Notes under the pieces: model-generated | Seen by the model: the letters and a program-made list of their open reading frames with translations, nothing else | Databases searched by the model: none | Told to the model about the DNA's origin: nothing | Source: Salsipaludibacter sp963735045 | GTDB lineage: Bacteria; Actinomycetota; Nitriliruptoria; Nitriliruptorales; Nitriliruptoraceae | Length of the DNA: 64,000 bases | Reading direction: 5' to 3' | NCBI GenBank assembly: GCA_963735045.1 | Contig: CAVTIZ010000003.1 | Location: 186,001-250,000, forward strand | Position numbers and translations under genes: made by a program | Shown here: positions 6,836 through 14,101 of the stretch, in pieces | Numbering within the stretch: position 1 is the stretch's first letter | How the letters are laid out: every line of letters begins with the position of its first letter

Positions 6836-9800
6836 ATGGTGAGTTTGAACCCGTTGCGCTGGGGCGAGGGCCGCAAGGCCCGACGTCTGTGGAAGGTCGT
6901 CGACGAGGTCAACGTCCACACCGACGCCGTCGGTGCGCTGGACGACGACGCCCTCAAGGCCCGGACCGAGGAGTTCCGCGATCGCCTGGAGGCCGGCGAG
7001 ACCCTCGACGACCTCCTGCCCGAGGTCTTCGCCACGGTCCGCGAGGCCGCCTGGCGGGTCCTGCGCCAGCGCCCCTACGACGTGCAGGTGTTCGGCGGTG
7101 TCGCCCTGCACCGGGGCAACATCGCCGAGATGAAGACCGGTGAGGGCAAGACCCTGACCTCGACCATGCCGGTCTACCTCAACGCCATCGAGGGCTGGGG
7201 CGTGCACGTCGTCACGGTCAACGAGTACCTCGCCAAGCGCGACGCGGCCTGGATGGGCCGGGTCCACGAGTTCCTCGGCCTGACCGTGGGCGTGGTGCAC
7301 TCCAACCAGTCCAAGGAGGCCAAGCGGGCCGCCTACGACGCCGACATCACCTACGGCACCACCAACGAGTTCGGCTTCGACTACCTGCGTGACAACATGG
7401 CGTGGGAACTCGACAAGCAGGTCCAGCGTGGCCACCACTACGCGCTGCTGGACGAGGTCGACTCGATCCTGGTCGACGAGGCCCGGACGCCGCTGATCAT
7501 CTCCGGCCAGCCGACCCAGTCGGCGCAGTGGTACCAGGTGTTCGCCAAGCGGGTCGTGCCCAACCTGCAACAGGGCGAGGACCTCGGCGAGGGCGAGACC
7601 ACCGGCGACTACGTCATCGACGAGGCCAAGCGCACCGTCGCCGTCACCGAGGTGGGCGTCGCCAAGGTCGAGGACCTGTTGACGATCGACAACCTCTACG
7701 AGTCGGTCAACACGCCGCTGATCCACCATCTCAACAACGCCATCAAGGCCCGCGAGCTGTACAAGCGCGACCGTGAGTACATCGTGGTCGACGGCGAGGT
7801 CAAGATCGTCGACGAGCAGACCGGCCGCGTACTGGACGGGCGGCGCTACTCCGAGGGGCTGCACCAGTCGATCGAGGCCAAGGAGGGCGTGCGGGTCAAG
7901 GAGGAGAACCAGACCCTGGCCACCGTCACGCTGCAGAACTACTACCGGCAGTACGACAAGCTGGCCGGCATGACCGGCACCGCCAAGACCGAGGAGGTCG
8001 AGTTCCTCGAGATCTACGAGCTCGGCGTGATCGAGGTCGACACCAACGAACCGGTGATCCGCGACGACCGCTCCGACCTGATCTACAAGACCGAGCAGGC
8101 CAAGTTCGAGGCCGTCGTCGAGGACATCGAGGGCCGCCACGCCAACGGCCAGCCGGTCCTGGTCGGCACCACGTCGGTCGAGAAGTCCGAGCGCCTGTCA
8201 GCGATGCTGACCCGGATCGGCGTCCCGCATCGGGTCCTCAACGCCAAGCAGCACGCCCGTGAGGCCCACATCGTGGCCCAGGCCGGCCAGTCCGGCGCCG
8301 TCACCGTCGCCACCAACATGGCCGGCCGCGGGACCGACATCCTGCTGGGCGGCAACCCCGAGGAGATGGCGCGCGACGACGTCGCCCGGCTCGACGACGA
8401 GGTGACCGACGCCGAGCGCGCCGAGGCCTTCGAGGCCGCGCTGGCGACCCACACCGAACAGACCCGCGAGGACCGCGAGGCGGTGCTGGCCGCCGGTGGC
8501 CTCTACGTCATCGGGACCGAACGCCACGACTCGCGTCGAATCGACAACCAGTTGCGTGGTCGGTCCGGTCGCCAGGGCGACCCGGGCGCGTCGCGGTTCT
8601 ACCTGTCGTTGCAGGACGACCTCATGCGGCTGTTCAACGCCTCGGCGGTGGACTCGATCATGGGGCGTCTCAACATCCCCGAGGACATGCCGATCGAGGC
8701 CAAGATGGTCAGCCGGGCCGTGGCCAACGCCCAGCGCCAGGTCGAGTCGCGCAACTTCGACATCCGCAAGAACGTGCTCAAGTACGACGACGTGCTCAAC
8801 GACCAGCGCAAGGTCGTCTACTCGTCGCGCCAGTCCCTGGTCGAGGGTGACGACGAGGCCGTGGAGCGCCTGGCCGACACCTACGTCGAGGACGTGGTCG
8901 TGGACGCCTTCAACGTCTACGCCCCGCCCGGGGTGTTCCCCGAGGAGTGGGACGTCGAGACCCTCGCGACCGAGCTCAACCAGATCTGGGAGCCGGACGT
9001 CGACCTCTACGACCTCGACTACGAGACGGTCGAGCGCGAGGCGCTGGTCGACGCCCTGGTCACCGACATCCAACGGGCCTACGCCGAGCGCGAGGCGACG
9101 CTGGGAACCACGACCGTGCGTGAGCCCGACCCGAACTCCGACGACGACACGCCGGTGGCCCGCGAGGTCCCGGTCATGCGCCAGGTCGAGCGCCGGGTGG
9201 TCCTGAGCGTGGTCGACCGGATGTGGCGCCAGCACCTGTACGAGATGGACGCCCTGCGTGACGGCATCGGGCTGCGCGCCGTCGGCCAGCGCGACCCGTT
9301 GACCGAGTACCAGCGCGAGGCCTATGCCTCGTTCACCCACATGATGTCGTCGGTCAAGGCCGAGTCGGTGGCGTACTTCTTCCACCTCCCGGTCAAGACC
9401 GCCCACGAGCGCCAGCAGGAGGCCGCCCAGGCGACCGGGGTCGAGGACGGCCGGGCCGCAGCAGGCATCCAGGTCGGCGGCGCCACGCTCGGGTCGGTCG
9501 AGGACGTCGACCAGGCGACCGACGGTGCCACCGACGGCGGCGCGGCCGCATCCACCAATGGCGACGGGCCGGACCCGTCCCGTGACGCCGGCGATGCCGA
9601 CGAGCGCGACGACGTGGTGCCCGACGACGACGGCGAGGAACCGGCCGTGGTCTTCGACACGCCCGACGAGCCCCGCCAGGTCAGCTACAGCGCCGCCACC
9701 AGTGGCGGCTCGGCGGACTACTCGGTCGGGTCCGGCGACGGCACCAGCACCGGGCGCCACCCCGGCGGCGAGCGCGATTCGCGCACGCGCGACGACGGCA

Positions 9801-9928
9801 CGACGGTTCGCCGGGTCGCGACGGGCACGACCTACACCACCAGTGACGACGAGTTCGGCGACGTCGGGCGCAACGACCCCTGTCCGTGCGGCTCGGGCAA
9901 GAAGTTCAAGAAGTGCCACCTGAACTGA
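6836..9928 (+). CDS. secA: Preprotein translocase ATPase SecA
   Basis: A 1030-residue SecA motor that drives unfolded preproteins through SecYEG. It shows Walker A MKTGEGKT at 99-106, the TYGTTNEFGFDYLRDNM segment, the DEVDSILVDEARTPLIISG DEAD-type motif, MTGTAKTE, TNMAGRGTDI, QLRGRSGRQGDPG and the helical scaffold. A C-terminal zinc motif CPCGSGKKFKKCH lies at the end. Between scaffold and zinc motif there is an acidic, low-complexity linker of about 150 residues, so the protein is longer than usual (900-950). ATG at 6836 follows AAGGCAGG; earlier in-frame starts give Arg/Pro-rich sequence. A TACCAT hexamer at 6665-6670 may be a -10. It corresponds to SecA1 (Rv3240c) by neighbourhood and zinc tail. 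Confidence 0.97.
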   Translation: MVSLNPLRWGEGRKARRLWKVVDEVNVHTDAVGALDDDALKARTEEFRDRLEAGETLDDLLPEVFATVREAAWRVLRQRPYDVQVFGGVALHRGNIAEMKTGEGKTLTSTMPVYLNAIEGWGVHVVTVNEYLAKRDAAWMGRVHEFLGLTVGVVHSNQSKEAKRAAYDADITYGTTNEFGFDYLRDNMAWELDKQVQRGHHYALLDEVDSILVDEARTPLIISGQPTQSAQWYQVFAKRVVPNLQQGEDLGEGETTGDYVIDEAKRTVAVTEVGVAKVEDLLTIDNLYESVNTPLIHHLNNAIKARELYKRDREYIVVDGEVKIVDEQTGRVLDGRRYSEGLHQSIEAKEGVRVKEENQTLATVTLQNYYRQYDKLAGMTGTAKTEEVEFLEIYELGVIEVDTNEPVIRDDRSDLIYKTEQAKFEAVVEDIEGRHANGQPVLVGTTSVEKSERLSAMLTRIGVPHRVLNAKQHAREAHIVAQAGQSGAVTVATNMAGRGTDILLGGNPEEMARDDVARLDDEVTDAERAEAFEAALATHTEQTREDREAVLAAGGLYVIGTERHDSRRIDNQLRGRSGRQGDPGASRFYLSLQDDLMRLFNASAVDSIMGRLNIPEDMPIEAKMVSRAVANAQRQVESRNFDIRKNVLKYDDVLNDQRKVVYSSRQSLVEGDDEAVERLADTYVEDVVVDAFNVYAPPGVFPEEWDVETLATELNQIWEPDVDLYDLDYETVEREALVDALVTDIQRAYAEREATLGTTTVREPDPNSDDDTPVAREVPVMRQVERRVVLSVVDRMWRQHLYEMDALRDGIGLRAVGQRDPLTEYQREAYASFTHMMSSVKAESVAYFFHLPVKTAHERQQEAAQATGVEDGRAAAGIQVGGATLGSVEDVDQATDGATDGGAAASTNGDGPDPSRDAGDADERDDVVPDDDGEEPAVVFDTPDEPRQVSYSAATSGGSADYSVGSGDGTSTGRHPGGERDSRTRDDGTTVRRVATGTTYTTSDDEFGDVGRNDPCPCGSGKKFKKCHLN

Positions 9929-9929
9929 C

Positions 9930-9945
9930 CCACGTCGGCACGTGG
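9930..9945 (+). terminator. Small hairpin after secA
   Basis: A CCACGT-CGGC-ACGTGG stem-loop lies directly after the secA stop codon and before the convergent gene at 10459. The stem is only 6 bp and no T-run follows, so this is weak. Confidence 0.3.
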
Positions 9946-10000
9946 TCCGGGGCAGGCCCGGCAACCGTGGGGGACGGGCTGCGGGGGGACGGCTGCGGCC

Positions 10001-10459
10001 TCACCAGGGTTCGACGCTGGCGGGTTCCTCCCACGCCGGTCGTGCTCCGGGGTCCGGTGGTCGCGGACGGTGGTCGTCGGGCGTGGCCAGGGTCGTGATG
10101 GTCCACGTCCCGTCGCGATCCCGGACCTGGACGGACACCGGGACGATCCGGTCGCCGGTGTCGAGCACCACCACGACGTCGATCCGCCCGGGCCAGGACC
10201 GGTCCGCGACGATCCGACGCAACGTCACCGCGGTCGGTGGGGTCCGGCTTCGCCGTCGCCGTCGCACCATCGCCGCGAGCAGGCGCTGGGTCCGGCGATC
10301 CACCAGGTCGTCGAGCTGGGCCACGTCCCGGCACCCGGCGCGTGCCTCGAGGTAGGCCGAGGCCGCCACCACGGCCAGGGCGAGGGGGTCGCGCCCGCCG
10401 GCACGCCGGCGCAGCACCGGTGCGGTGGACGGCAGCGGCACCGGTGGTCGGCGGGTCAT
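10001..10459 (-). CDS. Rv3235-like conserved protein
   Basis: A 152-residue cytosolic-looking protein convergent with secA. Its core (DPLALAVVAASAYLEARAGCRDVAQLDDLVDRRTQRLLAAM, then TAVTLRRIVADRSWPGRIDVVVVLDTGDRIVPVSVQVRDRDGTW) has the helix-then-beta layout of the small Rv3235 family encoded next to secA in actinobacteria. The assignment rests on pattern plus neighbourhood, not on a database search. ATG at 10459 overlaps the stop codon of the upstream gene (TGA 10458-10456) as ATGA, which indicates translational coupling and fixes this start. Upstream in-frame residues are Arg-rich and non-family. Function unknown. Confidence 0.65.
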   Translation of the reverse strand: MTRRPPVPLPSTAPVLRRRAGGRDPLALAVVAASAYLEARAGCRDVAQLDDLVDRRTQRLLAAMVRRRRRSRTPPTAVTLRRIVADRSWPGRIDVVVVLDTGDRIVPVSVQVRDRDGTWTITTLATPDDHRPRPPDPGARPAWEEPASVEPW

Positions 10460-10641
10460 GGTCGCGTCCCCGCGATCAGCACGAGTCCGGCGACCACCCA
10501 CGGCACGGCGGCTGCGGCCAGCAACCACCACAGCGTCGCCCGTGACGGACCCGACCCGGGCGGAGCGGGACCGGGCGACGAGTCGTGGGTCCGACGTGGG
10601 GGACGTCGGTCGGCACCTGCAATCATCTCATGTACTTTCAT
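10456..10641 (-). CDS. Small single-pass membrane protein
   Basis: A 61-residue predicted protein: a charged N-terminus (MKVHEMIAGADRRPPRR), a Ser/Pro/Gly linker and one hydrophobic helix ATLWWLLAAAAVPWVVAGLV near the C-terminus. The stop codon overlaps the ATG of the Rv3235-like gene by 4 bp, and this is the main support for both being real. A second in-frame ATG at 10626 is possible. The start region lies in the only A+T-rich patch here (about 10621-10665), where a promoter would be expected, but no convincing -35/-10 pair was found. No family recognised. Confidence 0.5.
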   Translation of the reverse strand: MKVHEMIAGADRRPPRRTHDSSPGPAPPGSGPSRATLWWLLAAAAVPWVVAGLVLIAGTRP

Positions 10642-10731
10642 GTCTTTTGCTGATGCAAGACAACCGGACCGGAGCGCGACCGTCAAGGGTCCGTTCCGCC
10701 TCGCTGTGGACGGAGTGGGTCGCGAGGTGAA

Positions 10732-10743
10732 CGTTCGCGAACG
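10732..10743. promoter_or_regulatory. 12-bp palindrome upstream of sigR
   Basis: A perfect CGTTCGCGAACG palindrome 85 bp upstream of the sigR start. It also contains a GAAC-GTTC overlap. It could be an operator for an actinobacterial repressor, or chance in GC-rich DNA. A TAGGCT box at 10792-10797, 30 bp before the start codon, could be the -10 of the sigR promoter. Confidence 0.3.
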
Positions 10744-10827
10744 GCGCCCTCGTGCGACCCGCGGCCGCCGATCGGCCCCCGGCCCCACCAGTAGGCTGGC
10801 ACTTCCACGATCCCGTCGAGGACCCGC

Positions 10828-11517
10828 ATGAGCACCCAGGCCGGCAGTGACGTCGCCGACACCTCCGACGACACCCGCGAGGGCGACGAGCAGGTCCCGG
10901 TCGAGCCCGCACGCGAGGTCGACGGCACGTTGCTGCGCACCGAGCTCACCGAGTCCCAGCGCCGGCGGCTGTTCGAAGAGCAGGTCCTGCCCGAGGTCGA
11001 CCGCCTGTACGGCGCCGCGATGCGCTACACCCGCGATCCCACCGAAGCCCAGGACGTGGTGCAGGAGGCCGTCGCCAAGGCCTACTCGAGCTTCCACCAG
11101 TTCCAGCAGGGCACCAACCTGCGCGCGTGGCTGTACCGGATCCTCCACACGACCTACATCTCGATGTACCGCAAGAAGCAGCGGCGGCCCCAGGAGGCGC
11201 TGCAGGAGTCCATCGACGACTTCTCGTTCTACGACGAGGCCCGCACCGGCGACAGTGCCGAGTACGAGGTGCTCGAACAGATCACCGACGAACACGTCAA
11301 GGACGCACTGGCCGAGCTGCCCGAGGCGTTCCGCATGGCCGTGTACCTCGCCGATGTCGAGGGCTTCGCCTACAAGGAGATCGCCGAGATCATGGACACG
11401 CCCATCGGGACGGTCATGTCCCGGCTGCACCGTGGAAGAAAGGCGCTGCAGAAGGCGTTGCGCGAGTACGCGGTGGGGCAGGGCCTCATCGACGGCGACG
11501 CTGATGGAGACCGATGA
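10828..11517 (+). CDS. sigR: ECF sigma factor, SigR/SigH-type
   Basis: A 229-residue group IV sigma factor that directs RNA polymerase to thiol-oxidative stress genes in relatives. Region 2 (RLYGAAMRYTRDPTEAQDVV, then AKAYSSFHQFQQGTNLRAWL and YRILHTTYISMYRK) and region 4 (ALAELPEAFRMAVYLADVEG, then YKEIAEIMDTPIGTVMSRLH and RGRKALQ) are intact and close to SigR/SigH. The N-terminal about 40 residues form an acidic extension (SDVADTSDDTREGDEQ). The following gene encodes a zinc anti-sigma factor and overlaps by 4 bp (ATGA), the standard sigR-rsrA operon. Autoregulation through a GGAAT/GTT-type promoter is expected in the family, but such a promoter was not convincingly seen upstream. Confidence 0.93.
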   Translation: MSTQAGSDVADTSDDTREGDEQVPVEPAREVDGTLLRTELTESQRRRLFEEQVLPEVDRLYGAAMRYTRDPTEAQDVVQEAVAKAYSSFHQFQQGTNLRAWLYRILHTTYISMYRKKQRRPQEALQESIDDFSFYDEARTGDSAEYEVLEQITDEHVKDALAELPEAFRMAVYLADVEGFAYKEIAEIMDTPIGTVMSRLHRGRKALQKALREYAVGQGLIDGDADGDR

Positions 11518-11819
11518 TGGGCGCGGACATCGACGACGTGCAGGCACGACTCGACGCCGAGGTCGCACTCGGCGCGACGGCGGGTCCGAGTTGCCGGGAG
11601 GCGCTGGACGACCTCGAGCGCTACCTGGACGGGGAGTTGCCCGAGCGTGACCTGTCCGACATCCGGGGCCACCTCGCCGAGTGCTATCCGTGTGCCGACC
11701 GCGCCACCTTCGAAGAGCAGTTGCGCGCGATGGTGCGTGACCGCTGCGCCGAACAGACCCCGCCGGACCTCCACGACGCGATCCGTGCGCGCCTGGACAC
11801 CATGGCCGACACGCCCTGA
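11514..11819 (+). CDS. rsrA: Zinc-binding anti-sigma factor (RsrA/RshA family)
   Basis: A 101-residue ZAS-family anti-sigma factor that holds SigR until thiols are oxidised. The HxxxCxxC signature is present in GHLAECYPC, with a further Cys in GPSCREALDDLERYLDGEL and one in RDRCAEQ. These are the residues expected to bind zinc and form the redox-switching disulfide. Length fits the family (85-105). The start codon overlaps the sigR stop codon as ATGA, and a second ATG follows immediately, so either Met could initiate. Partner assignment to the sigR product is from operon structure. Confidence 0.9.
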   Translation: MMGADIDDVQARLDAEVALGATAGPSCREALDDLERYLDGELPERDLSDIRGHLAECYPCADRATFEEQLRAMVRDRCAEQTPPDLHDAIRARLDTMADTP

Positions 11820-11967
11820 ACCCCGTCCTCGCCCCGCACTCGGGCGAGCACCTCCGACCCGGTCCACCCCGCCGACTCGGCACGGGTGGCCGGGTCGTCG
11901 TCGTGTCGCGGCCTACCATCCCGGTCAGCACGCCGGCTTCCCGCACCGACGACACGAGGGTGACTCC

Positions 11968-12924
11968 GTGGCCAACGACACCGTGCTGGTGACGGGTGGA
12001 GCCGGGTTCATCGGCTCGGCACTGGTCGACCGGATGCTGGCCGAGGACCGCAGGGTCGTCGTGCTCGACGACCTGTCCACCGGCCACCTGTCCAACCTCG
12101 ACGATGCCCGTCGCCGCCATGCCGGCCGGCTCGAGTTCCAGCGCATGGACGTCACGTCCGACGCGCTGCCGGCGGTGCTGGAGCGCCACCGCCCCGACGT
12201 CGTGCACCACCTCGCCGCACGCGTCGACGTGACCGACAGCGTCGCCCATCCGGTCGCGGACGCCCGCGTCAACGTCCTGGGCACGGTCAACCTGTTGCAG
12301 GCGGCCGTGACCCACGGCGTGCGCAAGGTCGTGGTCGCGACGTCCGGGGCGGCGCTGCACGGGTCGTTGGACCGCGACGAACTCCCGGCGTCGGAGACCA
12401 CGCCCCTGGCACCACGCTCACCCCACGGCGCCGGCCAGGTCGCCATCGAGCACTACCTGGCGGTGTTCGCCCACCAGCACGACCTCGAGTGGACGGCGCT
12501 GGCGCTGGCCAACGTGTACGGGCCACGCCAGTCCGCGACCACCGACGGCGGCGTCGTGGCGATCATGGCCGACCGGATGCTGGCCGACACCGACGTCGTC
12601 ATCCATGGCGACGGCGACCAGACCCGCGACTTCACCTACGTCGACGACGTGGTCCACGCCATGGCGTTGGCCGCCGATCGTGGCCATGGACGTCGCTACA
12701 ACATCGGCACGGCCCAGCAGACCTCGGTCAACCAGTTGTTCCGGGCACTCGCGGCCGCCACCCGGTACCGCCACGAGGCCACGCGCCTGCCCGAGCGTCC
12801 CGGGGAGGTCCGCTACTCGGCGTTGTCGGGTCGTCGCGCCGCCGAGGACCTCGGGTGGAAGCCGTGGACCACCCTCGAGGAGGGGTTGGCGACGACGTTG
12901 GAGTGGTACGCCTCCCGACGCTGA
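11968..12924 (+). CDS. NAD-dependent epimerase-like protein lacking the catalytic YxxxK
   Basis: A 318-residue extended short-chain dehydrogenase/reductase of the GalE/UDP-sugar epimerase type. The Rossmann motif VTGGAGFIGS is at residues 8-17, LDDLSTG follows the second strand, and HHLAARVDVTDS, NVLGTVNLLQAA, ALANVYGPRQ and GDGDQTRDFTYVDDV all match. The catalytic Tyr-x3-Lys, normally SPYGxSK, reads SPHGAGQ, so Tyr is His153 and Lys is Gln157. An ATSGAAL stretch occupies the Thr/Ser position. With both acid-base residues gone, ordinary epimerisation is unlikely. Start GTG 11968 follows GAGGG at 7 bp spacing. A TACCAT (11914-11919) may be a -10. The 3' end overlaps the convergent DUF5317 gene by 112 bp. 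Confidence 0.85.
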   Translation: MANDTVLVTGGAGFIGSALVDRMLAEDRRVVVLDDLSTGHLSNLDDARRRHAGRLEFQRMDVTSDALPAVLERHRPDVVHHLAARVDVTDSVAHPVADARVNVLGTVNLLQAAVTHGVRKVVVATSGAALHGSLDRDELPASETTPLAPRSPHGAGQVAIEHYLAVFAHQHDLEWTALALANVYGPRQSATTDGGVVAIMADRMLADTDVVIHGDGDQTRDFTYVDDVVHAMALAADRGHGRRYNIGTAQQTSVNQLFRALAAATRYRHEATRLPERPGEVRYSALSGRRAAEDLGWKPWTTLEEGLATTLEWYASRR

Positions 12925-13532
12925 CCGGACACGGCCGCGAACAGCACCGGCACGTCGCGACCCCACACCGGGCCGCGGGGAGTCGCAGCCCGGTCCTCGG
13001 TCAGCGGCGAGCTGGTGGCGACGACGTCGCCGACCAGGCAGGCCGACAGGAACAGGATCCCGCCGACGACCAGCAGGGCGTCGCCCGGGGACACCACCCG
13101 ACCGAACCAGGCCAGCGGGAGCGTGTCGGCCAGCACCGGAAGTCGCGTGGCCGCGTCCAGCACGTGGTGGGCACCGGCGACCGGGACCGACGCCACCGCC
13201 CCGTCGATGGCACGCACGGCGTCCAGGGACACCGGCATCCCGGCGTTGGCCAGCACCACGGTCGCATTGGCCACCACCCCGGCGGTCAGGGCGGTGATGC
13301 CGGGGAGGTGGGTGTTGACCAGGCAGGCGGCCAGCAGTGCGGCCAGGGTCAGCACCTCCGCGGCCACCAGGTCCTCGCCCTGCAACGCCAGTCGGGCGAT
13401 CGCCGTCTGTCCGGCGATGCCCAGCACGGCGACCGGCAGCCAGCGCACGACCGGCACCCGCGGGTCCAGTCCGCGACCGCCGGCCAGCGCCCACACCAGG
13501 GCCACCACGACGGTGGCCACGCCCAACAGCAT
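12813..13532 (-). CDS. DUF5317 family membrane protein
   Basis: A 239-residue predicted integral membrane protein. Hydrophobic helices are seen at MLLGVATVVVALVWALA, VRWLPVAVLGIAGQTA, AAEVLTLAALLAACLV, LTAGVVANATVVLANA and SPGDALLVVGGILFLSACLV. The diagnostic DUF5317 segments are VVLANAGMPVSLDAVRA, TRLPVLADTLPL and VVSPGDALLVVGG. The C-terminal about 35 residues (after GRDVPVLFAAV) are Ser/Arg-rich and lie over the 3' end of the convergent epimerase gene, so this tail may be only a read-on. ATG 13532 is chosen because the sequence before it is Arg/Pro-rich. Function of the family is unknown. Confidence 0.78.
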   Translation of the reverse strand: MLLGVATVVVALVWALAGGRGLDPRVPVVRWLPVAVLGIAGQTAIARLALQGEDLVAAEVLTLAALLAACLVNTHLPGITALTAGVVANATVVLANAGMPVSLDAVRAIDGAVASVPVAGAHHVLDAATRLPVLADTLPLAWFGRVVSPGDALLVVGGILFLSACLVGDVVATSSPLTEDRAATPRGPVWGRDVPVLFAAVSGQRREAYHSNVVANPSSRVVHGFHPRSSAARRPDNAE

Positions 13533-13693
13533 GTTCGGGTCCCGGGGTCGACGACGGCGTGCACGGCCAGGCGCACTGTCGGCAGGGTGCCACCCGAGGC
13601 CCCCGACCTCACGCAACCCCCCCGCACCCCGGGCTCGGGGCCCGGGGGGAGGGGGGATCGGGTGGCCACGGCCATGCGGGTCGTCGGGGCGTC

Positions 13694-13699
13694 TACCCT
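13694..13699 (+). promoter_or_regulatory. Possible -10 of a leaderless transcript
   Basis: TACCCT ends 8 bp before the ATG at 13708, and that start has no Shine-Dalgarno sequence. Transcription would begin at or next to the A of the ATG. No good -35 is visible, so the call is tentative. Confidence 0.3.
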
Positions 13700-13707
13700 G
13701 TTGGCCC

Positions 13708-14085
13708 ATGGCTGCCTCACCTCGCTCCTCGTCGTCCTCGTCGGACCCGGCTCGCTCGTCGCGCGGGTCGCGCGGTCGTGGCGGCACTTCGGGCACGGGC
13801 CGACGCCGGGGTGGGTCCGGGGGTCGGCCGCGGCCGGATCCCGATGATCGCGTGGCGGCGCTCAGCGGACCCCTGACGGGCGTGCTGGACCGACTGCCCG
13901 AGACCCAGCGCCGGGTGCTGGAGCTGCGCATGGGACTGGTCGACGGCAATCCCCACACCCTGACCGAGACGGCCCGTGAGCTCGGGATGGGCATGGCCGA
14001 GGCACGCGAGATCGAGGCCCGGGCCTTCGACCACATCCGCGAGGTGGTCCCGCTGGACCGGCTCCGCACGCTGCTGGAACCGTGA
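13708..14085 (+). CDS. Orphan sigma-70 region 4-like DNA-binding protein
   Basis: A 125-residue protein made of two parts. Residues 1-45 are a Ser/Arg/Gly-rich basic tail (a run of serines, then RGSRGRGGTSGTGRRRGG). Residues 50-125 contain a sigma region 4 helix-turn-helix: VLDRLPETQRRVLELRMGLV, followed by LTETARELGMGMAEAREIEA and IREVVPLDRLRTLL. The match is to the -35-recognising domain of primary/HrdB-like sigma factors (the GxxxTLxExAxxLG pattern). Region 2 is absent, so it cannot act as a normal sigma factor; an anti-sigma, co-sigma or transcription-factor role is inferred. Only 16 bp separate it from the PdtaS-like kinase gene, so the two are probably cotranscribed. Confidence 0.8.
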   Translation: MAASPRSSSSSSDPARSSRGSRGRGGTSGTGRRRGGSGGRPRPDPDDRVAALSGPLTGVLDRLPETQRRVLELRMGLVDGNPHTLTETARELGMGMAEAREIEARAFDHIREVVPLDRLRTLLEP

Positions 14086-14101
14086 CGCGGCGGGGGCACC
14101 C

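Noticed and set aside
5519..8140. Long minus-strand ORF antisense to the diadenylate cyclase and secA
   Set aside because: Composition (VDDLV/HVV-rich, no family motif) is that of a shadow frame of a real gene.
10732..10743. LexA-type SOS box in front of sigR
   Set aside because: The palindrome has GAAC and GTTC but not the spacing of TCGAAC-N4-GTTCGA, so SOS control is not supported.
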